Shown: positions 19,641 to 32,492, counted from the stretch's first letter. The stretch: 34,810 nucleotides of DNA from Tubiluchus corallicola (GCA_030141605.1 JAQGDQ010001558.1:1-34810); one strand, 5' to 3'. Made by a program: numbers and translations. Notes: generated by a model not told the origin, from the sequence alone.

Positions 19641-22639
19641 CGATTGTGTGATCGAGACGTGGAAGCTCTGCAGCGGAACAACCTTGACAAGTCATGCAGC
19701 ATCCTCTAATTAAGTGCAATTGCAGGTATAATCGTAGAATCACTGAACTGGAAATCAATTTAACTTTGGAGAATTACGTTCTAATTTCTCTCAATTCTTT
19801 CTAGTTTTTCTGTCTGTGTTTTTCAAACAATTTAATCCATTCGAGGCTCACAAAAAAAAGAAAAAAAATTTGAACCCTTTCACACAATGTCCATGCCAGG
19901 ATATAAATCTTAGCCACTACAATAAAGCTTTGTTTTTCACCATTGTACCTAAGAGTCGTAAATGTCAAAATTTCACAAAAGCCTCATAAATTTGAGAGTG
20001 TAAAACTCGAGCCCCTGGCGGGCGTTCGTGTTGATTAAGCTTATTAAGTTTTGCATGACAAGAGGGCACACTCGAGTGGCGTCCGTTGCACGATACCCTG
20101 GGGGGCTGCAACACAACAGGTGTTACACGCTTGCTTCAGTGATCGCTACAACAGGAAACAGCAACTTCCTCAATAAAGCGACGCCGCCGAGCTAATTAAG
20201 AATTTGTCTGAAAGAGTTGTGGTTTCGTTAACCTCCAAGTTCAACAAGATGAACAACATGATGAACAACATGATGAGCAACACACTAAAGGCAAGAAAAC
20301 ACATTTACGTAAATGTCAGCAGCAACATATCCAAATTAAAAATCACACACCACACAAACCTGGTTCCAAATTTGTAATAGGTGAAAAATAATTGCACAAC
20401 TTCCAATAGCACAAAAACGATGAATTAACACTTGTTTAGATTGGTGTTTAATAAGTAAGGTTAAAAACTATATAGTACCATTAAATTTTTAGCTAAGAAA
20501 AGTAAATTTGTGAAACTGATATTAAGTTTGCTTTTAATTTATTCTTTTGTTTTATCATAGCTCAATTTGGTCTTCAACTGGGCCTTACAATTAATGTTAC
20601 GTCACGGCATTAATTACAACAAACTCTTCCGTTAACTGTATAAATATCGTACAACATAATTTTTAAATTAAAGCTTTTATATACGTACTTTTACATCTAG
20701 GATTTTCCACATTTACACGTACAACAGGAAAAACGTGTGTTTCTACTACTTTGCTGTTTGATTGGCAAAATTTTACTCTGACAGCTATTACTAACAATAT
20801 CACCGCAACTTATGTAGAAGTTCTACACCTGCTGTTATAATGAGAACTGCACAAGTGTTCAAAACTAACTTCAACATGTAATCTTCATAGTACATGTAAT
20901 CAACTACACATGTGGTACAAGTTGCCGAGTACAGTGTACAATACTCCTTTGTTTCCTAGTGATACCAAACCACTCATGATTTTAGCCATATGGGCATCAA
21001 CTCAGCTATTAATTCCATCAACTCTGAGCCGCGCTACCATAAGAGTGACGAAGTTAAGTGGTAAATAATTGTTTCATGAATTTTAACTTGTAATTTCCAG
21101 CCATCTGCTGCAGTATGAGCGCTTCATAACTCACATCTCTATTGGGAAAGAGAATAATGGGTAGGCGACTAAATAACTAGTATTTCAATTTATTATCATC
21201 ATGCATCCTTAAATCATAAATATTAAAATATTTTTTTAAAATATCGAAAATCATTTTCTACCAAAGTAGAAGTAAACTAAGAATAATACGTAAAGTAAGT
21301 CACATCATTAGAAAACCTCATTCTGTATCTTTTTAATAATTGCCAGGCAAATTACAGGTTAAAATAATACGTTACCTGATTTCGAAAATTATAGACCTAT
21401 TTGTAATTAATAACAATAAACAATACACTTCAACAGTTGTACGGAATCAACGCAATATACTTATTTATGGGAAAAACATCTTTAACTATTTGTGGTGTGC
21501 TGCTAGCAATCCAATTATGTACAGCAACTGTATTTGATAGCTCTGTCAATGGCAGTAGATAAAATGGTAATTTTGTTTTACATTTCAGCGAGAAACTCGC
21601 ATTACAGTTTTTTGAATGACGCACTAAGCCGACAACCTGATCTGCGTAAGTAAGAATCAAATTTTTATTACTTGGAAACAGAGCAGTTTTCCAAGTCAAG
21701 TTTTCCATATGGCTTAGAAAAAGAGATAATAACGATAACCCAAACTCTTGCATAATCAATTGTCAATAACAAAAATATTTAATAACAGTAAATCTAAAAA
21801 AAAGACTCTAATCCTGTAACTGCTTGTAGCGTGCTAGGTGGTAACGATACAACATCCAACTCTACCATGGTAAGAATTCAAATTCTTCGGTAAAAAGCGT
21901 AAGCTGACGTTTACTAGAAAGCATTCTGGAAAAAACTGTGAACAATTTCGTCTTCTCTTTTCGCAGCCTGCATTCGAATCAGCCTCAAACCGAAACCGAA
22001 ACCCAAGCAAACAAATAAGTGCTTTTCGGGCAGCTTGCAAAGTCTGTGTGCTCAACTTTGGCGCTGTTTCCTGCGCAAACACAGACAGGTGCGAAGACTT
22101 AGCGTCTATTCTACCTCCCAATCCAAGGAAAACAGCAGCTCACAATAATGCTTTGTGTGTTTGGAGGTTGTCCACAAAATAAGACGATTTCGCTCACCCA
22201 GTCAACACGCGAGAGCATTGTGAAGCATCATAATGGTTTTATGATGCCCTTCGACCACATTCTCATTTAAATTCGAGCGAAAGAGTTACACGCCCGTTTA
22301 AATTTTATGAAAATCCAGTAAACATCATTAATGAAATTTTCCCAGATTGAACAAACATCGTTACGATTTTCCCCTTTTTAATCGGCTAGTTACTTTCAAA
22401 TTTGTATGTTTGCAAGCTGTGATTAAAGATAGGAAAGACGATGACTCAGATAAACACGAGAAGGTGCAAATAAATGAAAGTGAAGCTTTGCCTAGAGCAG
22501 CTTACACAGTATTCTAACACTGCATGGTAAGTCAATGCAATGAATGCATACATCAGTTCATCCAAAAATGCTTTTGCGTACTGTATGAATACGTTTGTCG
22601 TGAATACGTTTAGCATAAGGTCTTCAATCAACAAATGTG

Positions 22640-22765
22640 CTTTCATAACATTTTGCATATTCACTGTAGTAGATATATGAACCTAGAGCAAAAATTTCCC
22701 CAGAGATAGTTTTCCAGGTGGTCACCCACTTAATTACCGATCAAGTTCAGCATTGTTTAATTGCA
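22640..22765 (-). mobile_element. 5S-rRNA-derived SINE-like copy, minus orientation
   Basis: The minus strand contains GTGGGTGACCACCTGG (5S-like C box), preceded by AACAATGCTGAACTTGATCGG and followed by a body with TCACTGTAGTAG… and TAACATTTTGCATAT…. It is about 80% identical to the plus-strand copy at 23290-23470 and more decayed at its 5' end. Confidence 0.6.
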
Positions 22766-23289
22766 ATCGCACACTCGTGCACGTAGTTATTTGTTACAAG
22801 TTAATTAGCTTTGCATCATATTCATAGGAAAAATCTAATTACCGGGGCATCTAATTAACTTGGCTGCAACTAGACTAGTGCAGAGTAAATTTTAACGATA
22901 GGTAACTGCAACTTACTACTATTTTGCATAGGATATATAATTGTCATTGGTGATATCGAAATAGGTAAATTTCGCGCTTAATTATACTATCAAAGTCTAT
23001 ACCCAAGCAATACTAACTTACCCAGGTGTACGTTATATAGCGATACAGAACTCTTTGGAGAACCAAAGTCACAGAGAAGAATAATGAAGAAAAAGAAGAA
23101 GAAGAAGTCACAGAAATAAGAAGTAAATTCATTTTGGCACCTGTTGAATGTGTCACTTCTTTTGCACATTGCCACGTTGGTTCAAATCTTAATGTAAATC
23201 TAATCTCCGCATCTTGTCATTCTAGATTATTTCATCATCTTTACACCTGATTTTATCTTGCACCTCCTGCGTTCTTGTTAGTCCACATT

Positions 23290-23470
23290 GCCTATCCATA
23301 TCATACAAGTTCCAGAACTTAAGCAATGTTGAACCTAATCGGTAAGCAAGTGGGTGACCACCTTGAAAACTATCTCTGGGAAGTTTTTACCCTTAATCAT
23401 ACACAGCTACTACAGTGAACTGGATATATGCAAAATGTTATTAAGACACATTTTTTGATTAAGGATCGTA
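23290..23470 (+). mobile_element. 5S-rRNA-derived SINE-like copy, plus orientation
   Basis: The start GCCTATCCATATCATAC resembles the 5' end of 5S rRNA. GAACTTAAGCAATGTTGAAC matches the A-box region (GAAGTTAAGCAACGTCGGGC) and AAGTGGGTGACCACCTTG matches the C box. After the 5S-like head the body shared with the other copy continues (CTACTACAGTGAAC, ATATGCAAAATGTTATTAAG). A head from 5S rRNA plus a shared unrelated body is the layout of 5S-derived SINEs. It is too diverged to be a functional 5S gene. Confidence 0.65.
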
Positions 23471-24974
23471 AGTTAAAAGTATTCATGAATCAACAAGTTC
23501 TGCTCTCAGCCAGGTAATTATTCGTGTTGCTCATCATAAATAATCGTTAGATTGTATTTTATTTAAAAAAATTTCTCGTGTTATTTATATCACGTATTTT
23601 TGTATAAGATATTGTCGTCTCTGTACCATTGGTATTTAGAATAAATAAACCTCAATAAATAAACATGGAAGTTTTTAGTTCTGCCATCGAGTCAGTAAGA
23701 CAAACCTGCCCTGACATTAGACTGTAGCCCAACGACTTATTTTTTGTGCAAAAATAGTTTTTAGAAATAGGCATCTGTGCAAAATGTTCACAGCGACCGG
23801 AAACTACCCCATGGTTTTTCCACGTGACACGCCCACATGTCACTCCGACACAAAGGTGAATTCTAAACTTATACATGTCTTCAACTTTCGACTTAGACCA
23901 GGTGTTTGAGAAATCGACATTTTTCCACAGAATTCATCCACTACTCCAGCAACCGTGGCCCGGTGACTTCAGCGGGCGGTCCCTCTAGCGGAAATAAGTG
24001 GAAATAATTTACCTCCTTATTCAGTGGCCTCACTTCTTCGACGTGGCGGCTACCATTCAGGGTGAAATTGAGATTGAGGAAAGAATAGACTGGAAGGCTA
24101 GGTAAACACGGGGGATGTTAACACAAATAAAGAGCGGAACGTTTTGTAAAGAAATATGGAGAGAGTTGCATGTGTAGTTTTGTAGGTGCACGATAAGCTT
24201 TTCTGAGGAATTGACGAAGTCTTTTCAAAATTCTACAAAGAGTTTGTAAACAACCAGAATCACTAATCAGTAGGGCACTAATTAGTGTATTTCAACTCGG
24301 ATGAGTAAGTTTTTTGGTTGGTTATGTGAAGAACCGAAGTTCATCAACTTAACCATGAAGAAATCTCCAAAAACAAATGATAAGTTTTGAAACCGTTTCG
24401 TTTATAAGCACTCATGCACTCCTAAACGTTTTTTCTTTAACACGAACAGTAACGAATTCGAAACCGACCGACAATGTCAGTAGAATAAGTAACAGAAAGT
24501 TAGCTTACTAATTTCCTAACTAATAATTCCCAAAAAAGATTAGCTAATTAATTTATTTACAACTAAATTTGCAAAGAAAATTAAGGCAATTTCCAAAAAA
24601 AAAACAAAATTAGCTAACTAAGTTACAATCTAATTTGCAGAGAAATAAAATTACATAACTAATTTCCAAACTAATATGTAAATAATTAGTTAACTATAAT
24701 TTGATTTGCAAATCGCTGTCAATTAGACAGATATTTCTGACAAACTTTCTTCCGTCACAACAAACATCTTCCCCTTAACTCATTTATCTAAATTACAAGA
24801 AAATTATAAACATAATCATTATATATGTTCAACAGCAAATTCTTTATTTCCCAGGGATTTAAATAATCCTTCGCGACACGACTGCAAAAATTTAGAACCG
24901 GTTATAACGAATAAGTGCGCGTTTAAAATAATAGTCTCACTATTGATCACTTTTACTTAGAAAAACATAATAAC

Positions 24975-24990
24975 TGACGCCCGGGCGTCA
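24975..24990. promoter_or_regulatory. Perfect 16-bp palindrome
   Basis: TGACGCCCGGGCGTCA, two TGACG half sites of the kind bound by bZIP factors (CREB/ATF type) flanking CCCGGG, in an AT-rich intron. Function is inferred only. Confidence 0.35.
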
Positions 24991-25889
24991 CGAAAAGAGA
25001 ACCCATTCTCCTTCCGCTCTTTTTCGCATTCCCATAGAGAGCGAACACAAAAACTAGCTCTACGCTTCACCTACGTCAAATTATACCTGTTATCATAATC
25101 ATTCTCGTAAAAATGCAATTAAATTTGCGCGTCAAGGTACCCAGGTACGGAACGTGAACAGGTAAAAGCGTGAGAATATGGAAGCGATGTAAAAAAAACT
25201 CCAGTAAGGTACTGACCAGGTAATAATCCGGTTTTCATACATGGCTATTATACTGGTACATGTATGAATGTTTGTAATAGGTAACTGACTTTGGTACTGA
25301 GTTATAGGTGCATAAAAAAGCTTTTTAGTTTCCAGTATAGTAACGTCAACCTTCCGTCAGCTATGTTACAGTTTGAACATAACATTTTCAGTAAAACTTT
25401 AATAGTTTTACATTGTTAATGATGGCCATTAACAATTCACTTTTTCAGAAAGTGCAAATGATGCAAAAATGTTGAATCTTCGCAAACTAAAGTATGGTAT
25501 ACCGCTGAGATGCTATACATCAGAGCGCTTAATGTGGATGACTGTGGCGGGACAGGAATCTGATTCGCTGTACTTTGATGAATAGGATTATACCACGCCA
25601 AGGCTGGCCAGTGTACACTGAATTTTTCTCAACAGCCTGGGTTCAAGTCTCATATTGTGCGGTTTCTTTTGTTACGGTGTTTCTGGATGTATTACTACAG
25701 AGATAAATGACAATCCAGGACGTTACAATACAATCCATTAAAATACATTAGAAACACATTATAATACATTACAAGTTGATCGAAAAAACTACAGAGATAG
25801 AGATGTATATAACCCTATATCCAAACTTGGCTAAGATAGCTGTTTAGTGGTTCATCTCGCTTAGAGGCTTGACCTACGACTCCATGAGG

Positions 25890-26129
25890 GCGTAATGCGT
25901 AATGCGTGATGCGTATTCAGACGATAGCCATCACGTTCGAGTGAATATATATCACGCATCAACGCATCACGGATTACGCATTACATACACATGGAAACAC
26001 TTCCACGTGTTTAAATGTGAACTGTTGTATACGCATCACGCATTACGTACACATGGAAACACTTCCACGTGTTTAAATCTAAATTGTTGTATACGCATCA
26101 CGCATAACGGATCGTACGTAACGCATTAC
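25890..26129. repeat. 62-bp duplication with GCGTAATGCGT inverted motifs
   Basis: A GCGTAATGCGTAATGCGTGATGCGT-type block (25890-25916) is the reverse complement of the ACGCATCACGCATTACG blocks at 25952-25985, 26031-26047 and 26093-26129. Between these lie two 62-bp copies with ACATGGAAACACTTCCACGT (25989 and 26051). The layout suggests a foldback or non-autonomous element. Confidence 0.7.
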
Positions 26130-26220
26130 TAGTTTTAGCCGTGATGTTGGCCAGTTCCAATGACTCGGTCTCGCCCACAAACATCAACGTGAGTAGGCCG
26201 TTTCGCTGAATGCTATGGCA

Positions 26221-26256
26221 CTGCCCAGTGTCCAGCAGCACTGCCCAGTGTCCAGG
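26221..26256. repeat. 20-bp tandem duplication
   Basis: CTGCCCAGTGTCCAGCAGCA followed by CTGCCCAGTGTCCAGG. Confidence 0.85.
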
Positions 26257-29049
26257 TGTACAAACATTAATAATACTAGAGGAGGAAAACAAGCAGCGAT
26301 GGACAGAGACGTTGTGTCGGATTTTCATTTTTTATTATGGCAGTTTTATTTAAAATTGTACTAATTCTTGATATTAACATTTTAACAATAATTTCTCTGT
26401 CGATTTAATTACAAAATATATACACAATGTTGTCTACGCGCAGGTATTCTACTTTATTCAGCTTAAAGCACAAAAACATTTTAGTTACATAAAGCTAAAA
26501 AATTTCCTCATGAAGTTTTGCATCACTTACGTACTGCCTTATTGCGCACAGAGCTTGTATTAGCAGCAACGCCGTATAAAACTTGTAAATTTAAACTCCA
26601 TCGGTGACCTTTAGGCGCAGCCATTTTGACGGTAGGTCGGTTGAAACAAATTTAGATAACATTGCGTGAAGTTTGAAAAAATAATCAGAGCATTCGTAGC
26701 GCACAAGTCACTAACTAATAAAATTTAAAGTTACTGTAATCTTGTCAATAAGATTAAAAATACATTTTTGGTTAGTGAGCGGTGCACAGTCGGAAGGAGA
26801 GCTAGTGACAGTTTGCTGGTAGACGCGAACATTTTAAATTACTAGTTACATAAGTCTTTCAAATAAATAAGCGTAATGAAAAGTAATACAACTTTGTGTG
26901 CAAACTATTTTGGGATATACTTTAAAATTGCCTGTTGTTCCCTTTGAAGTGTGAGTCTTCACTGTCCTGTGCTAAATATACAGTTTCCTGAATATAAGAG
27001 ATTATCAACAACTTGCTTAAGTTAAGTTCACATGCATGCGTGTTCTGAAACCCAACCTAACTCAAACGGGGAGTGGACACTTAAAATTATAGTGTTCCCT
27101 AAAGCAAGCATATCAGTATCACCTAGAGACTCGCCTGTAATCGGTTTTCTTGGGTAAATGCAAAGCGGGTTAGGAGGGAGAGGGGCTGTGATAAATTCGA
27201 ATATCAGTATTATTTTATCTTAGAAGAGATGCTTACTTAGAAGAGATGGAAATAGAAGCACAAAATATAGTACAGCAATTTATAAACATTTAGAAAAAGA
27301 ACCTAAATTACAATATTGAACTTTTTTCTTAAAGTTCTAGGTTAGTTTGAAATATGATAAAATCTAAAGTAAGTTACGTCACTAAATATAATTTACGTCA
27401 ATCACGGAATTGTAATCTATGAAGAACTCAAAACCCGGAGATTAAAATTTCGAATCCAGTGTGTCGCGCTGCAAAATATCTGCTACCATCTACAGAGAAA
27501 AAAAGCAAAATTCTAGATGGGTCTTATTAGATAAATTAACTTATTTTTAAAACGTCTTTGGTTACCCCATTGACATTCTTAAGTGAAGAAACACGTGCAA
27601 ACCTGCGCTCTTCTAACTGTCAAATTTTCAAACAAACTGGCAATTTTTCAAGCGCTAAACGATCGTCCACTCAAACACTAATCTACTCACATGACACTTT
27701 TAACAAGTCATTTAACTTTTACACACGTAAACACAGATGCCTCAACAAGTTTCTGGGCTAGTGAAATAAAAAGAGGCGGCGCATCTCGAATATCACTTCC
27801 TAGTGTAAAAAAACTCCCGCCCGAAGCAAACTAGGCATAAGCACTCTTTATCAAAGACATGTGGTCCAGAGGTAACATGTTCTTATATAGCGTGAGAAAA
27901 ACTACAAGTTGTAAAACGTTATACACGTGTCAACAAAAGAATAAAATTTGTTATAGTTAACTATAATTATTGGTAATGACAATACAGATAAACTATTGTT
28001 AATCTAATATTCCTAATTATTGTTTAAAAACAGTGCAAAATGAGCTAAATAATATATAGCTTAACAATCATTATAATTTCTGGTATTATTATAACTCTAC
28101 GTGCAACAGTTACGGGACATACGATACGTATAATGTAATACTGTATGTGCAATATCTTTATTAACATTTTTATACATATATATTTCGTCTCTGCAATGTG
28201 TCTGTGTGTATAACCCAATAAATTTAAATTTAAATTGAAACTAACTACTAAATTCAAATATTGACTTTTTACTTTCGAAGTATTCTAAGTACATGCATTT
28301 ATACCTTGTATAGGTTCATATTAATTTCATAGGCCTATCTGCTGCATTCAGCCTACCTTTGACAAAAAAAATGGACGTGTATTATACGGTTCAGTTGTTA
28401 ATCAGTTGTGAGGATGTTGCACTTTGAGTAAAACAAAGCTTTTCTTCTTCATAGCTGGACATGAACCCAAACAATAATATAAGCAGTAATCACAGTTCAT
28501 TCAATCTCTGACACTCCCGATTTATCGTCGTTACTTATGAATATTTTAGCAGCAAAATTTAATTATGAAAGTGGAAAATGACGTTTGTTTTTGCGCGAAG
28601 AATTGTCATTATCCAGACGGATAGATTACCGTTCTGGCTCCCCATTGTATACCCAGCAAACACCTGCATACCCTGAGCAAAGCCAGGGCCAGGTGCAAAT
28701 AGGCGTTAGCACGCGTAATTCAGACTCCAACTGTTAAACCCGCTCGGTACAAAGCACAAATGCTGCATGTATATTCACTATGTAATAATTATTGAAACGA
28801 CCGTTATGTGCTTTCAAAGCTATTAGAATCTCTACGGAGTATGAAAATCATTCAGAATTTCAGGCAGGACTCTATATCAAACGTACGGTTTGGCCGCTCA
28901 ATGGCCACTCAGGGGTAAAGGGCTCACACAGCAGAAAAGAGAAAATATTAATAAAAAGTTGTTAAATCCGCCTCAAAAATTATAGGAATTGAACAGCAAT
29001 CTATGGCATATTTGTATGAAACTAGGGTCGCAAAAAGAGAGCAAGTTAT

Positions 29050-29335
29050 CATGAAAGATGAAATAAATACTTTGAAATGCTCCTCTCTGGTCGTAGATTC
29101 CGCTCAATTAACGCTAAAACCGCAAGAACTTTAAATTCTTTCTATCCCATTGCAATTCGCACCATCAACAGTAAATTTCAGTTAAATCTCCAAAATTAAT
29201 TCTCAATGTCACTGTACAACTGATTGAATTATTTGTGTTAATCTCCTTGTTGTTCCCATAAGTTATTGCAGTACGTAAAACCACATAAATTTCATTGTAT
29301 GTATTATGCTATAATGACAATAAATTGCTTACTTA
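29050..29335 (+). mobile_element. LINE 3' end fragment
   Basis: The plus strand reads GRRFRSINAKTARTLNSFYP and IAIRTINSKF before a stop, the arginine-rich end common in non-LTR reverse-transcriptase ORFs. About 150 bp later the segment ends in GACAATAAATTGCTTACTTA. It is truncated at its 5' side. Confidence 0.6.
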
Positions 29336-30360
29336 TTTACCAAAAGCCCAGAATATTCTTATGACAAATTCGATATTGATGAGACTCATTTTCAAACAGT
29401 ATTTTTCCTAAAGCGAGTGAGGTTGCAGACTTGTAGTGAGGTGGCAGACTTGTACGTAAGAGAATTCAATGAATGGTGGCGAATTCCACAGATAAGAGAC
29501 CCAATGGAAAAATCTGGATTTATAAACAGCTATTCTGCTGTTGGAGATATCTGCTTAGGAATTATCCGGGGTAAAAATACGAGAAACAGCAACAGTACTT
29601 GCTAATTTACAAAGGAACTTTATAGGTAGAGACAAGAATAGATGGCCCTTCAAAGTTAAAAGTCGTTTATAAATTAGAGTCAAAGAACAGGAAGACAATT
29701 AGGCAACCAAATTTGACAACTGATACTACTACATGGGGAACAAGCTCATTAGTCATTAGTGAGAGGTTACCAAAGCTGAGACTCGTTTTTGCTCTTGTTA
29801 ACCCCGCACTTAGCATTAATTAGTAACCAAAGTAACCAAGCACTTACACTACACACCATACAACTCTACACATCACCTACATTAATTTTAACCACTTCAT
29901 GAGGGATCGATAAACCGGCACGCTTAGAGAAAACTGGTAATGACGGTGAACGACCCAGCAAAAGGTCACCAAAATAAGTTTGGTCAACCACGTCCTTATG
30001 ATTTTGCTTCATTTCACACAAATATATTCCTGAATTTCAGAGTAGACCTCTTTAAAATACATCTATTTCTGCTTGCTTCATGCGTTGCTGTCAAACCCCA
30101 CATGTTGCTATTGTATATGAAGATATTACTTATTAGTTACATATTGAAGACTCGCAGCCTTATTTTGAGGGATAGTTTCTTATTGATCAAAGAACTGGTT
30201 TATTTTAAATAAAGCCCTACATTGCCTGCAGTTTCCTATTTTTAATATAATCTTCCTAGTTAAGTAGTGATCCCCATATATCTGCAACCTTTCCAAATAT
30301 ACAAAAATGAGTGCAATACTAAAAGTAAAAATATTACAAAAATGTGTAGCTTAGACCTAC

Positions 30361-30774
30361 CTGTTCTGGGGCAACTTGAAACCACGTTTCCTGAAGAACG
30401 TTTAGTCTCGTCTTATGATATTTTTGTGACGTCTTTACAGAGATGAATACTCGTCTTAATGAATCTGTGACAGGTATGTTTGGTGTATTGTTTAAAACAA
30501 CTTTGTTTGAATGTACAGACTCCATAGAGGTCCCGTGCGAAGTAAAGCGTTCATCAGAAATTTCCTGCAATTTAAACGTTCTATAACTAGGTTGAAGATT
30601 TTCTTTATCAGGAGAATTTTCAAGTTTCGTCTGGTTCTGTAATTTGACAAACTTTTCCTTGAGTATGTCTGCAGAAAGCACAGAGGTAATTGAGTGAAAA
30701 CGCAGAAACAAAACGAATACCAACATCGTAACTAATGTCGCTACCCGAACGGCTTTATAACAACACCTTTTCAT
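30361..30774 (-). CDS. fng: fringe exon 1: Fringe glycosyltransferase, N-terminal part
   Basis: Fringe is a Golgi enzyme that adds GlcNAc in beta-1,3 linkage to O-fucose on Notch EGF repeats and so tunes ligand choice (family knowledge). The ATG at 30774 follows an in-frame TGA. The exon codes 138 residues and ends at CAG/GTAGGT. It shows a short basic tail (MKRCCYK), a signal-anchor segment (about residues 8-27, type II topology), a variable stem with an NQT glycosylation site, then the start of the catalytic domain RRVFISVKTSQKYHKTRLN (107 onward) and ETWFQ. This matches Fringe proteins closely (fly: DVFISVKTTKNYH). The eight exons together give 382 residues with every phase matching and the DDD, GGAG, PDD and FHSH motifs present, so the gene looks intact. 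Eight coding exons is also the number I recall for vertebrate fringe genes. Fringe sits tail to tail with the plus-strand gene. Confidence 0.96.
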
Positions 30775-30855
30775 ATTTACAATTCACAACATAGCTTTGA
30801 TTCCACATTATCGGCATGTTTAAAAGTTCTTGAGTTTTAGGTTCCGTTCAAGCTA
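30775..30855 (-). other. fringe 5' leader with a possible splice acceptor
   Basis: On the minus strand GATTTTTCTTAG (ending about 30853) looks like an acceptor, so a non-coding first exon could be spliced to this leader. No promoter element is recognised. Confidence 0.3.
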
Positions 30856-31125
30856 AGAAAAATCACAAGGACAGTTTTCTCTCGGCAAGTCACTATCCTG
30901 CTCTATCTTCTGCAATTTCTGCTTCTTTACATACGCGTCACTTGTATCAACAAAATCAGAAGTGAAATTTTTACGAGAAGTGTTCAATTCAGTTAACTTT
31001 ACGCATGACAGTCCTGCAACTATAAGCTCAGAAACACAAAACAATGCGAAAACACTCAAATTATTTATTATCAATTTTATTATTAAACACTGTACACTGT
31101 AAAACATTACTTTTTCGAATATCAT
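30853..31125 (-). other. Open frame upstream of fringe
   Basis: A 90-codon frame just upstream of the fringe start has a hydrophobic stretch (IINNLSVFALFCVSELIVAG) and then a polar stem with NTS and NFT glycosylation patterns, an arrangement similar to the fringe N-terminus. It has no catalytic-domain sequence and no convincing donor. It may be an alternative first exon, a decayed copy or chance. Confidence 0.25.
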
Positions 31126-31933
31126 CTAGGGAGCGTAATAGAAGCCCCGTTTCGTTGCTCAAACATAATAACATTGACTGCGCGTTATACTGCCACGCAT
31201 ATGCAATGAGTCCATTGACCACCTGCTCCTTTGCACGATACTGTGACCCACTATTAAGCCTAATCAAGCTTTATCATAGCTTTATCGCGTAACTGTGTGC
31301 TACCGGTATTACACGACCAGAGTGAGCAGTTGCAACTAAGCCTTGTGCCAGCGGGGTGACAGCTCGGTTGCTGCTGATACTCAACCAACCAATGTAACCA
31401 CCCATGTATAGCTATAGTTCTTCTAACTTCAAGCTTCTCAGTAAGGCACAGTCAGGCTTGTCAGTGGCAAAAAGACATAGATAAGGCAATAGACGTGGAT
31501 GCATTACAAAGCGTTATTAAAATCTATTATTTGAATTTATTTCCGTAATGGGTAATAACACATGGTTGACATAAAAAAGTTAAATAGGTCTAGCACCGAA
31601 TACAAATATTTGCACAATTCTTTCTTTTCTAAATCCTCGCTCCGTCTCTTGTATACATTGAATGACAAAAGTGTCATTTGTGAGAGTATTCCACTCACTC
31701 CTATCTGCAACTAACAATGTAAGTTCTTGTGCTCAGGAAGCTAAATTTTCGTGTATAGTTGCTGAATATATTTATATATTATATATCTTATCTTAGTTAT
31801 CCACCAAGTCGCTTTTTGTTTGCTAGGTGGTATTAAATTTTACATATATTTTTTATTGGAATTCGTTAGAATACTTTGCAATAAAAATTTTAGATTAATA
31901 TTCTAATTTTAAATTAATATTGATAACTCTTTG
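31126..31933. other. Intergenic stretch between fringe and inverted repeat 2
   Basis: AT-rich, with a GC-richer patch at 31290-31470 that could belong to the fringe promoter. No third CNTD1 exon is recognisable on either strand. Confidence 0.5.
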
Positions 31934-32492
31934 GCTTGTTTAAAATTTACAGACTATTATAATAATACGGTTTTACATGCTCAGATGGTCACTTTAATAA
32001 TATAAGTGTAAGCTAGAAAATTACAATATAAGAACACTATTTTTATGAAACCTGTACATTATAATGTTAATCGTAATGAACCTGATAAATTACGCCAAAT
32101 TTAATTTTAAACCTAGAGTTACCCATACCTGTAAGACGTGTTGGCTCAGTTTGTTGGCTGTAAGCCTGTAAAATTGTGTTGGTTGAATCAAAATTAATTC
32201 TTCGGTTATGTTATTTTCAAGTTTCCTAAGTTTATTTACCTTTCTATAGCTTACTATCAATGCTCTAGAACGCTTTACAATAATTACAATAAAACATTAC
32301 ATATTCTGTTAATAAATTTCCATAAAAATGTAAATTGCATTAAAAGGATAATGATACATGATAATGTATTATGCAAAGCAATTTCAGTAATTACAGGATC
32401 AATTTGATACAGTTTTCTAGCACCAACTTATGTACTTTTGCTAAAGATTAGAATACGAGTTAATCTTGAATTTTGAGAAACTACACCATAAT
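31934..32492 (+). repeat. Left arm of inverted repeat 2
   Basis: Reverse complement of 34252-34810 over 559 bp with no difference found in the parts compared and no net indel. The inner edge is at CTACACCATAAT. Whether the arm extends left of 31934 cannot be told, because its partner is cut by the window edge. Confidence 0.96.

Larger units (their letters stand above)
16851..30360 (-). other. fringe intron 1 (about 13.5 kb)
   Basis: Bounded by donor CAG/GTAGGT at 30360 and the acceptor at 16851. It carries the 66-bp array, GTT-rich sequence, LINE tails, two 5S-derived copies, a 62-bp duplication and a perfect 16-bp palindrome. Stretches with nothing I can name: 18100-18980, 20130-22630, 23480-24960, 25000-25880, 26260-29050 and 29330-30360. 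GC-richer patches at 19990-20190, 21950-22130 and 23930-24080 may be regulatory or unseen exons. Confidence 0.85.

Noticed and set aside
23290-23400. Functional 5S rRNA gene
   Set aside because: Too many differences from 5S rRNA, no intact 3' stem and terminator, and a shared non-5S body, which fits a SINE-like copy better.
29417-29605. 62-codon frame with VREFNEWWRIPQ on the plus strand
   Set aside because: Reads like coding sequence locally but has no recognised family, splice context or neighbouring exon.
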